Below, piece by piece: positions 1 to 11,850 of a DNA stretch of 64,000 nucleotides. The position numbers and the translations under genes were made by a program. The stretch spans positions 682,001 through 746,000 of the forward strand of contig JACEFO010001778.1 of NCBI GenBank assembly GCA_015342445.1, in the 5' to 3' direction. Position 1 is the stretch's first letter. Every line of letters starts with the position of its first letter. A model generated the notes under the pieces. It did no database searches. It was not told the DNA's origin and worked only from the letters and a program-made list of their open reading frames with translations. This DNA comes from Digitaria exilis (lineage: Eukaryota; Streptophyta; Magnoliopsida; Poales; Poaceae).

Positions 1-762
1 AAGCTAAATTGGTTAAAACGACCTCCAAACCCCCTTTTAAAATCAAGAAAGTTGTTATGATAAGACAATGAAGATAAACCTATTTTTATTAAAAATATAT
101 AAGCGCCGTTATAGTTTTAACCTAATTATGTTACTTTCAAAACTTATCTGAACTTCATGGCATCCAAATGCTTCTAAAAATATAGAAAATAACCAATACT
201 ATTCATATTCATATTAGATGAAATTATTTCCTACCATAAGCTACATAGAAAATTACAAATAGTGAAGAATTTGAGAAATGTTAGAAGAACCTCTTAATTG
301 TCTATGTAATTATGATATGAAAAAAAATTATATATTATTGCATCCCATTAAGAAATATTAGTTATTTTTCATGATATTTCGAAAGTATTTTGTGACATAA
401 AAATTCTAATAAATTTTAAATGTAGCTTAGTTTGATGAATTTAAAATTTAAAACCGTAAAGTATATATGTTTTTTTGCAAACATAATGAGTTCATCTTCA
501 TTTGTTCCGTGACTAGAAAAGGTTTCATTAATTTTGGAGATGATTTAGTGGTCATTTTGCCCGACTTAACTAACGAGAGCGATAAAAATATTAAGTAAAG
601 TTAGAACGCAGTGTCATATCAGGGATAGAAATTGTTTCCAATTCAAGAAAGGAATTGAGATCTTCTAGGGTTAAATAAAGAACTTTCTCCATGCAGTGGC
701 AGCCTTGCAGGTGGTGTATCGAGATCCCATAAGATAAGCCGCCAAACGATGAACAGAACAGT
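1..762. other. AT-rich non-genic stretch
   Basis: I see no coding exon, RNA gene or clear transposon end here. The sequence is AT-rich with short A/T runs, as in grass intergenic DNA. Confidence 0.5.
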
Positions 763-1079
763 GGGCTTGTTCGGTTCCATTGGATTCAATCCGGGCCAGG
801 AATGGTAAATATAATAAGAAATGTATGATAGGTACATCTAGAGACCGGGATTTATTCCGGGTCGTAAACTAATTTATTTGTGATGGATACATCAAGCGAC
901 TCGGAATGATTCCCCACCTCTTGACTAGTGGATTGATTCCTTATCTTTTGGTGTCACTATGGTGAGTAAATTAGCTTTTGACCCTAAATGAATCCCGGCC
1001 TCTTATTGTACCTATCATAAATTTCTTATTACATTTTCAATCCCGACCCAGATTGAATCCGATGGAACCGAACAAGCCC
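763..1079. mobile_element. Foldback MITE with ~100-bp inverted arms
   Basis: The left end GGGCTTGTTCGGTTCCAT and the reverse complement of the right end agree at all but one or two positions, and the match continues imperfectly for about 100 bp on each side. The arms share the block TAATAAGAAAT and the block TATGATAGGTACA. Terminal GGGCTTGTTCGGTT is typical of grass Tourist/Harbinger-like MITEs. I could not read a clean target-site duplication: the flanks are agt and taa. There is no coding capacity. Confidence 0.75.
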
Positions 1080-3346
1080 TAAGGCATTGGGGCATCTCAA
1101 CTGATAGTAGTTAAAAACTTAAAATTCTCAAAAAAAGATAAGAAAATGACAGTAGTTAACACCACACCGGTGGATCAGTCTGGCGGTTGGCAAAGGAGAC
1201 GTAGACTTGAGCGAATCAGACAGGAAAGCTTCCTGTACCATGCATGTGGCTTCTGCACTTCCTTGTTCACGCGAGAGCTGTCCAGATGGCCTTGGCAAAG
1301 GCGGCGGCGTGGCTGATCGGGACCCCGACCCGCGCGCTGATCCATGGCGTCGTGGTGGCAAGCGTCGTCGCCACCTGCGGCTTCTTGGTCATCGTCAAGC
1401 CGTAAGTTGTCCGTCAGTGGACCAAGAAACCGTTGGTGGTAAGTCGGTAAACTAAATAGGGCCTGAAACTATCCTGTTTACACTCGGTGTTGTTTGGTTC
1501 TATCAATGGTAATGTGAACGGTAAGAGAAATAGATCACATCGGGATCAGCAGTGGTAAGTGGTAACATATTCCCTTTTTGTCTGGGATGCTCGTTGATCA
1601 CTCTTGGAGCCTTGGTAACGGATCATGCTCGGGGTTGGACGGTACTGCTTTTCCACAGGGCAATAACCGATCACTCTGTGGTACGATAACACGTCAGAAG
1701 CAAACAGGAACTAACGGTAACAGTATCCATGTGTATGGATTACAGCCAAATTAGCCCAATCAAACACCACTGCGATGTGAAAACTTTTAGGTGTCCTCGT
1801 AGATCTTCTACGTGATTGAGTCAACTAGAAACTTTGTCCCTTAATTAGAGGCTTTGACCCGCAAACACGCCTGGCCAGGGCGATCCATCTTCTTTTACCA
1901 TAGAAGTACTCAGCATAATCTGTGTTAAGATCACTGCAGTAATCACGATCATCAAGAGCCTATCCCATCACACAACTGGTTGCATGCACATGGTATCAGG
2001 AGTAGAGGTCTAAACTTGGAATCCTAAGGACATCAGTAAATCTTATGCCACACAACCCCCAAGGGTTTTTTTTATGACACGGCAAAGAAATTAAAGAACA
2101 GAAATAAACTAATTTTGTCTAGACGAGGACATATATACACCATTTTCAACTCTTGATGAGTCTTACAATTAAATATCATGGATGCATATGGAATAACAAA
2201 GATGAAATAGTTCGTCGTAGAATGAGTTTCATTCATAACTTCATTCATACTTTGTCAACGTGGCATTCCTGCAAACAACAGAATTGAGCCATCAGTTAGG
2301 AGTGCTGGAAGAGTGTCTTCGATAGTGGAGTCAATCCCTATCTACAAGGAACAGAAACAGTTTTGCAAGCCGTCTAAATAAACCATAATGGATGATATGT
2401 CCAACAGACCAACTAACATGCCCCTAAAGCAAATATATAGATTCAATCCATTACACGCCTTGACATGAGATGCTGATTTTTTCAATTGAAATGCATGCGC
2501 TCGTTGCAAGCCCTAGCAGTCGGACTGGAGACCGCCGGAGCACGCTTCAACAATCCGTTGCGCGATCAGATGCTGTCCGATCCGATGCGAGAGAGGAACT
2601 TCTGCCGGCGGCTACATTTTCCATTCTATTCGGCTCGGCACTACAACTGGTGACGTTGGGGCTCTGGACCAGAAACCTATCTCTGAATGCGACCTTTTGA
2701 ATTTTAATATGATAGATCGCAGCCAAGTGCTTTCAAGAGGATCAAAATGCAAGTACTGTCAAGAGAAACAATTGGCCACCCGGCATCATCTGGACCGCAT
2801 TGGCTTTTCGAATGATCAGCCAGATACTCGTACGCCCAATCCAGTTGTGGAGAAGCATTTCTGATGTCTTCACGTGATTCAAGACGAGACACCAACGATT
2901 GCCTCGTGCTCTCAATGCTCTTTGTTTTTTTGAGCAAATTCTCAATGCTCTTTGGACAAAGGAACCTGAAAACAAATGCAGAGCCGACAGACTGCAGTGC
3001 ATCTGCCTCCTACTTAACACAAGAATATCACACATTGATACGAAGGAGATTCACGAGCATGTGCGTACAAGTGGTTAACCTCTATATTTAAATCTCGCTC
3101 GAAGGAGAAGGAGACAGAATCAGATCATCAAGACGATTCTTGAATCCAAACTTCAGAGAAGAAGTGCTGTACAGTACTATCTCTTGATTGCAAACTTGTA
3201 TTCACCGTATTGGGCTTTTTACTTTTTACTTGTAACCTCGATTTTGAGATCATAAGCATAATACAAATCGCGCCGTGGATCAACGTCAGCAGCAGCAGCA
3301 TTATTTGCAGCGAGCAAAAATTCAGCTCGGGAGCCTCACAGCGCCG
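1080..3346. other. Intergenic, no gene I can support
   Basis: Several short open frames lie here, but none matches a family I know and none connects into a multi-exon model. Apart from the possible MITE at 1485-1768, I see nothing definite. Weak exon-like pieces are listed among the rejected items. Confidence 0.4.
1485..1768. mobile_element. Possible degenerate Tourist-like MITE
   Basis: The left end CGGTGTTGTTTGG resembles the reverse complement of the right end GGTGTTTGATTGG. Both flanks can be read as ACT, which would be a 3-bp target duplication. The inverted repeat is short and imperfect, so the call is tentative. Confidence 0.35.
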
Positions 3347-4639
3347 TCACTGAGAGTTTGAGAGCGGCAGCACCGAGCTCCGAGCACGCGAATGCCGCGA
3401 GAAGAACGACCTCGGGATGCCACCTGAAGCCGGCCTGTCGACGCTGAGGTTGCTCCGATGGCCGGAACCCGATGCCTTGGCGCAGGACCGCTTCCTTCTG
3501 CCACCGATCTGCTCCACTTCAGGAGCTGCCTCCGGCAAGCGCTCCAGCGCCGCCGCGACGTCTGCCGCGGTTGACACAATGGCCGCGTCCATCGACGCCG
3601 CGCGCCGCACGTTACGAAGCAGTGGACAGAACGGCTGCTCCTGCGTCGGCGGCGACTCCGGCGAGCTGGATTGCTCTTGCTGGTTGTCTTCAGCGAGTGA
3701 AGCTTCTTGGTGGTCACTCTCCCTCTCCTCTTGTTCGTGATCCGGCACTGCTTCGCTCGCCGCAGCCGCATGCTCGGCTTCGACGTTGGCGTTCGCATCT
3801 GGATCCGCCGGAGGGTTCGAGCTAGTCTCCTCGCCACTACCACCGCCGGTTTCCCCGGCGCCAGCTGTGACGGCGGGGTCGAGCACGTCGGAGCGGCAGA
3901 GCGGGCAGTTGACGTGGGCGCGGAGCCAGGTGTCGATGCATGGGACGTGGAAGGCGTGCCCGCACTTGGGCAGCAGGCGCACGAGCTCGCCGTCCTGGAA
4001 CTCGCCGAGGCAGACGGAGCAGTCGGCCGCGCCCAGGAGCCCCGCCCCGGCTCGGTACTGCGTGACGGCGATGGAATTGATCGCCGCCTCGTCGAGCCCC
4101 ACGGTCCGGATGTACCAGACGTGGTGCACCACCCCTCCCCCGCCGCCGCCTCCGGCCTCGGGGTCGTTCCCGCCGCCGTCGTCGAAGTTCCCCGTGACCA
4201 CGGGGGCAGCGGGGGCGAGGAGCGCCTGCCGCCTCCGCCTCACCTGCCGGCGCCGCACGGCGACCGAGACGCCGAGCAGGATCAGGGAGACGAAGGCGAT
4301 GACCCCGGCGGCGACGAGCACGTACCTGACGTAGTCCCGCCGGTGGTCGTCGCCTGCGCCGCCGCCGACGCCGGGCGGCGGGGGCCCGTACCCGTGCGTC
4401 CCTCCCTGGTCCCTCCTACCAGCACCCCCATGGGGAGAAGGCGATGGCGCAGGCGACACGTAAGGAGAGCATGACCATGGAAATGGAATCAAGGTCGCCG
4501 GGGAAGGGGCGGGACCGGGTCCGGGATCGGGGGAGCTGCGGACCGACGGCGGCGGCGGGCAGCCGAACCCGTAGAGCCCGTGGCAGCCCCCGTCGCCCGA
4601 GGCGGGTTCCGGGAAGAGGGCACGGCGGTGGAGCCTCAT
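3347..4639 (-). CDS. ATL-family RING-H2 E3 ubiquitin ligase
   Basis: This is a single-exon gene for a 430-residue membrane-anchored ubiquitin ligase of the plant ATL family. Visible parts, in order: a Pro/Gly-rich N-terminus, one hydrophobic segment (about residues 104-128) followed by an Arg-rich stretch, the family GLD motif (181-183), and a RING-H2 finger with C207, C210, C226, H228, H231, C234, C245 and C248. The spacing (C-x2-C-x15-C-x-H-x2-H-x2-C-x10-C-x2-C) and the Pro before the third Cys (LLPKCGHAFH) fit ATLs. The acidic, Ser/Glu-rich tail ends in a basic Ser-rich patch. The frame stays open 74 codons upstream to 4861, but that extension is low-complexity and Arg/Pro-rich, so I start at the Met beginning MRLHRR. 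Known ATLs pass ubiquitin from an E2 to membrane-proximal targets; the substrate cannot be told from sequence. Confidence 0.9.
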   Translation of the reverse strand: MRLHRRALFPEPASGDGGCHGLYGFGCPPPPSVRSSPDPGPGPAPSPATLIPFPWSCSPYVSPAPSPSPHGGAGRRDQGGTHGYGPPPPGVGGGAGDDHRRDYVRYVLVAAGVIAFVSLILLGVSVAVRRRQVRRRRQALLAPAAPVVTGNFDDGGGNDPEAGGGGGGGVVHHVWYIRTVGLDEAAINSIAVTQYRAGAGLLGAADCSVCLGEFQDGELVRLLPKCGHAFHVPCIDTWLRAHVNCPLCRSDVLDPAVTAGAGETGGGSGEETSSNPPADPDANANVEAEHAAAASEAVPDHEQEERESDHQEASLAEDNQQEQSSSPESPPTQEQPFCPLLRNVRRAASMDAAIVSTAADVAAALERLPEAAPEVEQIGGRRKRSCAKASGSGHRSNLSVDRPASGGIPRSFFSRHSRARSSVLPLSNSQ

Positions 4640-5737
4640 CGCCGGGGATGGATGGATCGCGTCAGATCGGCCGCGGCGGCGACGGCGGCATCTGCATCGG
4701 CTGGTGGTGGAGGCGAAGACCTGCGCGGCTGGGGAGGGAAGGGGAAAGTGCTCGGAAGGTCTCGCGGGAATGCGTGCGGGGCTCGGTTTCTTTTCTTTAC
4801 GCGAGTGCGTGGACGGGGACGGCACGCCGGTTCCGGTGCGTGGACTGGGGGAGGTTGCCACGGCTCGGGCGGCGGCAGAACAGAAGGTTTGGGTTGGTGG
4901 CCAAGTTGGAGGACTGGCGCCGCGCGTGGAAAAACTTGCCCCCCTCTCGGGGGCCAGTGGCTTGTCACTGTTGGCATGGGAGTAAGGAAAAAATATTTTT
5001 TTTTTCTAAAATATGTGTGACGTGAGGGAGATAAATAGAAAAGATAAAAATGAAATTTTTGGGATGCGTGTTCTGTGAGGAGGATGAATAAAAAGTAAAA
5101 ATGACTTTTGCGAACTAAACACGTGCTAAAGCTTTTTTTTTCTTATGAACGAACAGCCGGTAAAGGATAAACTTTGCTTTCATGCTCCGTTTATCTTCTT
5201 TTTTGACTCGGTTAGCTCGGGGTGGACCTGACGGTGACGACGCGATGACTGGACGACTGACGTTGCCGGGCATGCTTTGATGTGATGGCCCTGGGTTCGT
5301 CACTTGTTTGACCTTGTTTGTCACTGGACGGAAGGCTTCATCAAAGCACGCACAGGCACAACAGGCTTAAATTCGCGGCGAGAAAGCCTCGCTGACGGCC
5401 CAATTTGATGGGCCCAGAAATCAGTTTCTGCTGGAGGCCCAAACGGTGTCCTGATCGGGGGGATTTGTGTTCCTAGCCCCCGCCTTCTCTCTCTCCCTTT
5501 CTTCTCTCTCTCCCTTTCTTCTCTCCTCACCCCGGTTTCGGCCTTTTCCTGACTCACCTCTCGCCGCCGGCGGCGGCGCGCGGAACGGCATCTCGCGCAG
5601 GCGCGGACGCCGGCGCGAAGCAACCACCCCGCGTTCGTCTTCCGCTCTGATCGCCCGCTTTCAGGCGTAGCACGAGGCTTCTCAGTGCCTACCCCTAGTT
5701 CACGGCCTCACGGGCTAGCATTGGCGGCGGCGGCACC
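4640..5737. other. Shared 5' region of two divergent genes
   Basis: This 1.1-kb gap separates the start codons of the ATL gene (minus) and the OB-fold gene (plus), which stand head to head. It holds a CT-rich stretch at 5487-5525 just before the OB-fold gene, a likely 5' UTR. An AT-rich block at about 4980-5137 has MITE-like wording (atgaataaaaag, aactaaacacg), but I could not fix its ends. Confidence 0.45.
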
Positions 5738-8289
5738 ATGGCGGCAGCTGTAAGCTGGTACGGGCCGCTGATCGACCTCTCGGCGGCCGCCAGCCATGTG
5801 GGCGGATTCGTGCAGCTTCTAGCGGCCGTCCGCCGCGTCCTTCCCCACCAGGTAATTCGCAATCCTACATCCACCTCCGCTAGAGCCTGTTTGGGGAGGG
5901 TGGACTAGCAGCATTTGAGGACGATCTCATTCTCATTTCACTGGGAGTGGCAGTACTGCTGTATAAATGAAGTTATGAACACATCCTCAGGGGCGATCTC
6001 TTTTTTCTCTCTGTTCCTAGGAACAAAATGCTGCGACCGGACGGACGTATCAGAAAACCATTGTTGAGGTCGGTGACGATACACGGTCCAGCTTCTGTGC
6101 CTCTCTCTGGTCGTCCAAGCATAACTCGTGCATAGTCGCTGGTGATGTCTTGCTAATGCAAAGTAAGGATCGTGATAATCTGTTATGCATGTTCACATGT
6201 GCATTCAGTAAAACTCTCATTCGTTTCCGCTTTCCACGTGAGAGGCTGCTACTCGCCAGAACAATCTGAGATTTCGTCTGCCTTTTAATTTCAGATTTCA
6301 ATATGAGCTTTGTGAATTCGTCTGATCTTTGCGTATCCCAACTTATCTGCTGCTCTGCACCGCTTATTGGAAGGCTCTTGTTGTCTTGTTTCAGATATTA
6401 AGATAGTGGAGTTTAGAAATGGCCTGGAGGGAAGAGCTTCTCAGATATCTGCAGTCCAAGTATTGTTGAACTCAAAAGACTTGATGAACACTGAAGGTAT
6501 AGAGTTGGCAGATGTCTTGATTCTTCTCTGTATTTTTTTTGGTGAACTCTTGAACACAATGTCTTAACCCCAAATCAATTATACTCATGTGAACCATTGG
6601 GCACATGACATTGTTATTGGTTGAATGGAGACATAGTTCTGTTTGCTACTGAGTACTGACAACTATTTATGTCTTCCGGTTGCTGAATTTTTTTTTTTTT
6701 TTGCTCCTATCTTTGTATGATACTTTGACTGGGTTGCCCCGTCTTTGCAAAAACCTTTCATGCAGAGTTAATTAATCCAAACTATGAGGTAACTTTATAC
6801 CAAGCGTTCACTGTTTAGTTTGACACCTATTCTTTTTAAGGGCTCCTCAGCGGATAAATATACTTATTTACTTAATAAAGAATATCTTCAACACTCTGGT
6901 TTGTAACTTAGCAACTTACTCTTGTATAGCCTTAGGTGAACTAGTGGCCAGTTGTAAAGTGGGGGATGCTACAAAATCAAAGCTAAGAAGAGTGGCAGAA
7001 TGGACCCTATGCACAAAACGTGCTCTTGGTGAAAGTAATCAGCAGGTCAAGGTAAGATCTGCTGAAACTATCCTTCAGGTTTACTGTTGTATAGTGTCAA
7101 AGTGAGTAACCAAATCTTCTGGGAACCTGCCCTTGCATTTTTCAGTTAGGGTCTTGATCGGTAAGCTTCTGTCATCTAAATGAACTTGTTTTTTTTTGTT
7201 TGGCAATACAAGTGCTTTACAACGTCTTACATTGCAATTATAATAATTGTGAATTAGAAACTCAGGCACAATTCTAGTGCATTGAGATACTCAGTAGATT
7301 AGTTCCCAAGTTGGTTATGAGCGAAGTTGAATATTATGGTCAATTTGTCTACTTGGTACCCTACAGATCGAAGCTACCCACTTTATATGGCTTACTCTTG
7401 TGGTATGCATTTATGTTGCAGTTGCAGGCGATGGCAAAGAACTGGACAGAGGCAAAAGAGAAGGAATCAACAGATCTCTTGTGTGTCTCAGGACTATTTT
7501 CCCAGAGAAAGTTATGTAATATGAATGTTTATGCTTGCATCGCTAAGATTGTTTTACTGAGTTCCCCGACTTCCACCCACTTGGGGCACTTGTCAGTTGT
7601 TGACAAACATTCTATGAAAGCCCACATTGATATTGTCAGAGATTTCATTACTACCGGATGCAAGTTATGTGGTTCACCTCTGCATCAAAAGTAGGCACCT
7701 TATTACCATGCTGCCATCTTATACATCAAGAAATGTATTGCTTTCCTGTGACAAAGAATGACTATCCAGAAACCTTCATGGGGAAAGTACTTTTGCGATA
7801 GATTGTCCAAATAACCCAAAGTATCTCCATGTTCTAGGCCAGATATACAAGCCATTCATGGTAAGACTTTCTTCAGCAAGAAATTTTATTTTCTAGTTAA
7901 ATAGATTTGTAAAACTATCTTATCATCATATGCAGATGTATGTCTATGACCAATCAGGACAAGTTCCTTTGCTTGTAAGGAATAAAGCTGCAGAGATTTT
8001 ATTTGCCAATATCATTGCAGATGATGTATCTGAATGCTACAAGAGCCACATGCTCTCAGAAACCGATGAGTCCGTTAACTTAAGTGCTTCTGGTACAATT
8101 AATGCCGCTGGAAAAAGGAGAAAAACCGAACAAAAGCCTAATTTCCATCAAATTTGGCTTATTGTGATCAGATGTATATTGAACCAAGGCAACAATAGTC
8201 CGTTCTGCTTCAGGATTTTAGTCAACCCTGAGAAGAATGTTGAGGAAGGACGTTTTGAGTTGGTTTCCTTGGCAATGCCAATACCCTGA
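5738..8289 (+). CDS. RPA-like OB-fold protein with zinc-ribbon-like segment
   Basis: A seven-exon model gives 395 residues: 5738-5851, 6021-6162, 6395-6496, 6936-7051, 7422-7690, 7770-7860 and 7936-8289. All joins are GT..AG and in phase. The first part reads like an OB fold (GRTYQKTIVEVGDD, then CASLWSSKHNSCIVAGDVLL). Exon 5 carries a C-x2-C pair (GCKLCGSPL), and exon 6 adds another Cys in DCPNNPKYLH. Exon 7 opens with YVYDQSGQVPLLVRNKAAE, which resembles the DNA-binding C-terminal OB fold of RPA70, where a zinc ribbon sits in the same place. The protein is far shorter than RPA70. It may be a MEIOB-like or other single-stranded-DNA-binding paralogue; I cannot decide. Exon 5 could start at 7428 instead (two codons fewer), and exon 4 at 6930. 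Confidence 0.72.
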
Positions 8290-9514
8290 GTCCTGAGATG
8301 GCAGTGTTTCATGCAATGATGCAACACATGGTTTGATTTGATCTGAGTAAATTATTTTTTTTCTTGAAAAGGAAACAGAGGACATTTTAGCCAGAAAAGT
8401 TACTTGCCCGTTGCATTTGTTGATCTCTTGAACTCGTGTGTGGCTGTGCGCGGCTGGGTACCGCAGTAGGCTGCAGCAACCCACCAAAAACAGGTATAGT
8501 ATCTGCACTTCACAAGTAGTTGCAAGCTTTGCATCAAGGAGATGCAAACACTACGAATTTGGTTAGGCTTGCAGTAATCAGTCTCTGAATCAGCATGAAC
8601 ATGGTTAAACTTGGCTGTGCACCTGACCTATTTAATACTAAGCTTGGGCTGGCTGAAACCCATTTCACAAATACAAAATGAAACATGGGGTCGGGAGTAG
8701 CATAGAAGAAAAGAGTGATGATGGTGACGATCTGGATGTGGACAGAAAGTTTTGTTTTTCAGAGAGGAAATGGTTCCGGTGAACCTATATTTTCTGCCAG
8801 AAAATTCTTATTTCCAACTCAAAAAGAAGGTTGTGCTGATGACTTCATGTTACTTCAATAGCATCCTTCCCTGTCGTTACCATGGTTAGTTTTTTTCTCC
8901 TCAAAAGATTACCACGGTTAGCTGTAGCTGCAGCACTATCCGTAAACTGAATAGGCTTGTCCAACAAGGGTAACAGATCGGTTGTGGTGGTTGAAGGATT
9001 GTTTAAGAACCTGACATGAAGGTTACCACTCTACCAATGATGATTAGTATTGGGGTTTGAGAAGGATCTCCTCAGATCTCTTGATTTTTTGTCACTCTTG
9101 AATCTTGACTTGGCTCATACTGTTCAGAACTGTCATCTTTCAGCTTAAATTTTCTAGGAAGAAGCTAGGTTTCCGTTTCCATAGTTTGACTTGTCAACAA
9201 GGAAGCACAACTGCTGAATTTTATATGGAAAAGGAAAGACCTGGCTATTTTTCATTCACATTTACGTCCTATTCGACCTTCTCAAGTCAACCTCATCTTT
9301 ACAAGCAAGGTTGCTATATATCTTCGTGCTATGTACCTCACGTTCTCCTTTTATATATTGGTTAGTTGCATTGGCTCGTGGTGACAGATTTCACGGCAAG
9401 GACTACGCAGAAGACAGCAACGCAAAGCATTTTGCCCCAAGCAACAAACTTGTTGGATATTAACAAGAGAGTAGCTTCGACGCAGAAGAAACCAGTAGTA
9501 ATCCTTTAAATCCC
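8290..9514. other. Intergenic, upstream of plastid-protein gene A
   Basis: I see no exon or transposon end that I can define. The last few hundred bases presumably hold the promoter of the next gene, but I found no convincing TATA box. Confidence 0.4.
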
Positions 9515-11603
9515 ATGGCCGCGCTGAGTTCTTCAGCTACTTGCAGAGTCTTGGTACCTCACAACTCTACGGTTTCTCCTCGCCACCGTTGGAATCCAGT
9601 GATCTCCCCTTCGTCTCATCACCGCTACGGCTTAAAGATGAATTCTTCAGGCATGAACAATGCCTTCCCGATCAAAGGAACTACACGGTAAAGACATCTC
9701 TCCCGGTAAACTAACCTTTTCAAATCTTTACGTTTTAGTAGTAGCTTGTTTCTTGGCATGCACATTAAGTTTCATGCAGCAGCGACTGAACAACGGCTTT
9801 GTGTATAAAGTTTCTTCTATTTTGGGTCAGGATTCCCGCAGTTGGTACAACTCCGTCAGGAGGAAATCTCCCAATTCCCAGCATGCCTCCGTGGTGAGTG
9901 ATTGAAGAACAGATACATGAGTCGCTTGTTCATTGTTCTGATATTTACAAATTTGTTTGATCAATCGCCATCTCGCGTTCAAAACGTTATGTATCTGCTT
10001 CTCAGGGCCAAGTGGGTGGTCGGTGCTGTCATTGTTGCAATACCAGTTTACAGAAGGTTCAGAACATTGGAAGGTAAATCGAGACGTTATATTCACCATT
10101 TGTAGAAACATCTTAGCATGAATTCATTTTTCATTGTAACTTTTGTGGTGACAGATAAGATAGAGAAGACAGCAGAGGTGGCGATCGAGGTGGTCGACAC
10201 CGTAGCAGAGGCGACGGAGAAGATCGCCGGCGAGGTTGCCGACGCGTTCCCCGGCAACGAAAATCTCAAGGAGGCAGCCTCGAAGATTAAGACGGTCACG
10301 GATGAGATCGAGGAAGATGCCGAGAAAGCCGAGGCCCTGATAAAGAAGGTTAGTTTGACTATGCAATCTATTGGCACATGAGTACGTTAGGCGGAGGCTT
10401 CGATTCCGTACGGCAGCTGCTGATGTTGACGCTTGCTCTCATGGTACAGTCTTGCAAGTTATCACTACCTGCTGTTCTTTGCTAACTTCAGTAGTTGAGA
10501 AGCGTGCGGATTTACACAATCGTAGTTTGCCCAGCACTGTGATTGTGGCTTGCACGTCAAGTGCATGGTTATTTCTTTTTTTTTTTTCCCCTGAAGGTCA
10601 GTACAGGTTTATTTCAGTTCTAAGATTCGCCAAGGGGAAGAAATATGATAAGCTCATTTTCGTCGCAGAAAACAATGATACACTTGTTTCATAAGAGCAA
10701 AGTAAAATGTTTTATGCTTAGAAGGTGAATAAACTTAGTACGAGAAAGAGATTAGTGTGGGGGTCGTTTGACTTTATCCCGCATATGTTCAGGCTATTAA
10801 CTTCGGCTTTCCAAACCAAGGTATATGCGATGAATAATTTTCTTGCGATAAAAGTAGTACTACCTTCATTTTAAATAAATGTATGATGTTTACCTTGCCC
10901 GAAACATTGTTTATCTAGCAGTAGAAAACAGAGGGGATATTACTTACCACGCTTGTGAGGTAAAGCAAGGTGCTGCCGTCAACTAAATTAGTCCTCAGCC
11001 ACTCAGGCACGTCCTTACGATTGCAGCAGCTGCTGATGTCGCTGTTGCTTTAAAGCTCATCCATCATTGTACAGTCTTGCAAGTTACTGTTTTTTTCTTT
11101 TGCTGTATTTGGTAGTTGGAGATAAGTGCTAACATGTACTAGATGGTATACTGGTATTGAGATAGGGGCTTGCATATTAAGCAATAATTGCGGCATGTGA
11201 GGGACAAGTAGAATATACTAGGCAAGTAGGTTAATCTCTCTCTCTCTCTCTCTCTCATGTGTTCAGTTCCTTAGCAAAAAAAAATTTCAACGAACAATTC
11301 CTTAGCATTTTTTGGCTAGTCAAATTTTCATATGTCGCCCCTCTTGTGGTACAAACATCTTTTACCTACGTTGCGGTACGATCTGCGTTGTTTGATACAA
11401 AAGCGTGAGTTTATACTTAGCCAGTTTATGAAACTTGCTCTTAGTAATGCCTCACTGCCTGAGATTATCGTACATATATAGTGAGGTTAACTATTTCCCT
11501 GTCTTGCATTAACCAGGTTGACGAGATAAAGAAAGAGGTGGATTCAATAGTCGATCCTATTATCGACAAGGTCGTCAAGGAGGACTCTGGAGAAGCAGCT
11601 TGA
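9515..11603 (+). CDS. Plastid-targeted single-pass membrane protein, copy A
   Basis: Five exons (9515-9687, 9831-9893, 10006-10073, 10155-10348, 11517-11603) join in phase to give 194 residues. Exon 1 encodes a Ser/Thr/His/Arg-rich, acid-poor leader starting MAALSSS, typical of a chloroplast transit peptide. Exon 3 encodes a short hydrophobic helix (AKWVVGAVIVAIPVYRR). Exons 4 and 5 encode a highly charged Glu/Lys/Ala-rich helix with the phrases EKTAEVAIEVV, FPGNENLKEAA and EEDAEKAEALIKK, ending in GEAA. I do not recognise a named family. A second copy at 19660-21905 has the same exon phases, with exons 3 and 4 of identical length (68 and 194 nt). A thylakoid or envelope location with a long soluble amphipathic helix is an inference. 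Confidence 0.82.
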
Positions 11604-11691
11604 AGCACACGCACTTTTACCTCTTATTAATTTTCTTTTCTTTTCGATTGAAAAAATGAAGTACAGACTAGTATGGCCCTAACTAGATGTA

Positions 11692-11850
11692 GGGTGTGTT
11701 TAGATTGGAGAAAGATTCCCCGAAAATACATTGTTCACCAAAAAACACTGTAGATGAATAGTGTTCTGTGAGTGTGAGGGATGTAATGAATAGAAAAAAG
11801 TTAGATAAATAGTGTTTTTTCGGGAAATCTTTGGGGAACTAAACGCACCC
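11692..11850. mobile_element. MITE, 159 bp, in 3' flank of gene A
   Basis: The ends GGGTGTGTTTAGAT and, reverse-complemented, GGGTGCGTTTAGTT form an inverted repeat, and both flanks read GTA (11689-11691 and 11851-11853). The interior contains the phrases aacactgtag and atgaatag, shared with the elements at 25097, 37021 and 37206. A 3-bp target duplication fits the PIF/Harbinger (Tourist) group. It is non-coding and lies about 90 bp past the gene A stop codon, so it may be inside the 3' UTR. Confidence 0.78.

Noticed and set aside
1285..1401. Possible first exon MALAKAAAWLIGTPTRAL with a good donor (CC|GTAAGT)
   Set aside because: The peptide looks protein-like and hydrophobic, but I found no second exon that continues it. 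It may be a gene relic.
2255..2341. Minus-strand exon-like piece IGIDSTIEDTLPALLTDG with an acceptor before it
   Set aside because: Attractive as a terminal exon, but no upstream exon could be joined and a second acceptor lies inside it. Too short to support.
3417..4474. Long plus-strand open frames (up to 255 codons) across the ATL gene
   Set aside because: They are antisense shadows of the GC-rich ATL exon. Only the minus-strand frame has the RING-H2 spacing and a membrane helix.
6766..6788. A 23-nt candidate exon (ELINPNYE) in the OB-fold gene
   Set aside because: Including it puts the next exon out of frame with a stop. Skipping it keeps the whole gene in phase.
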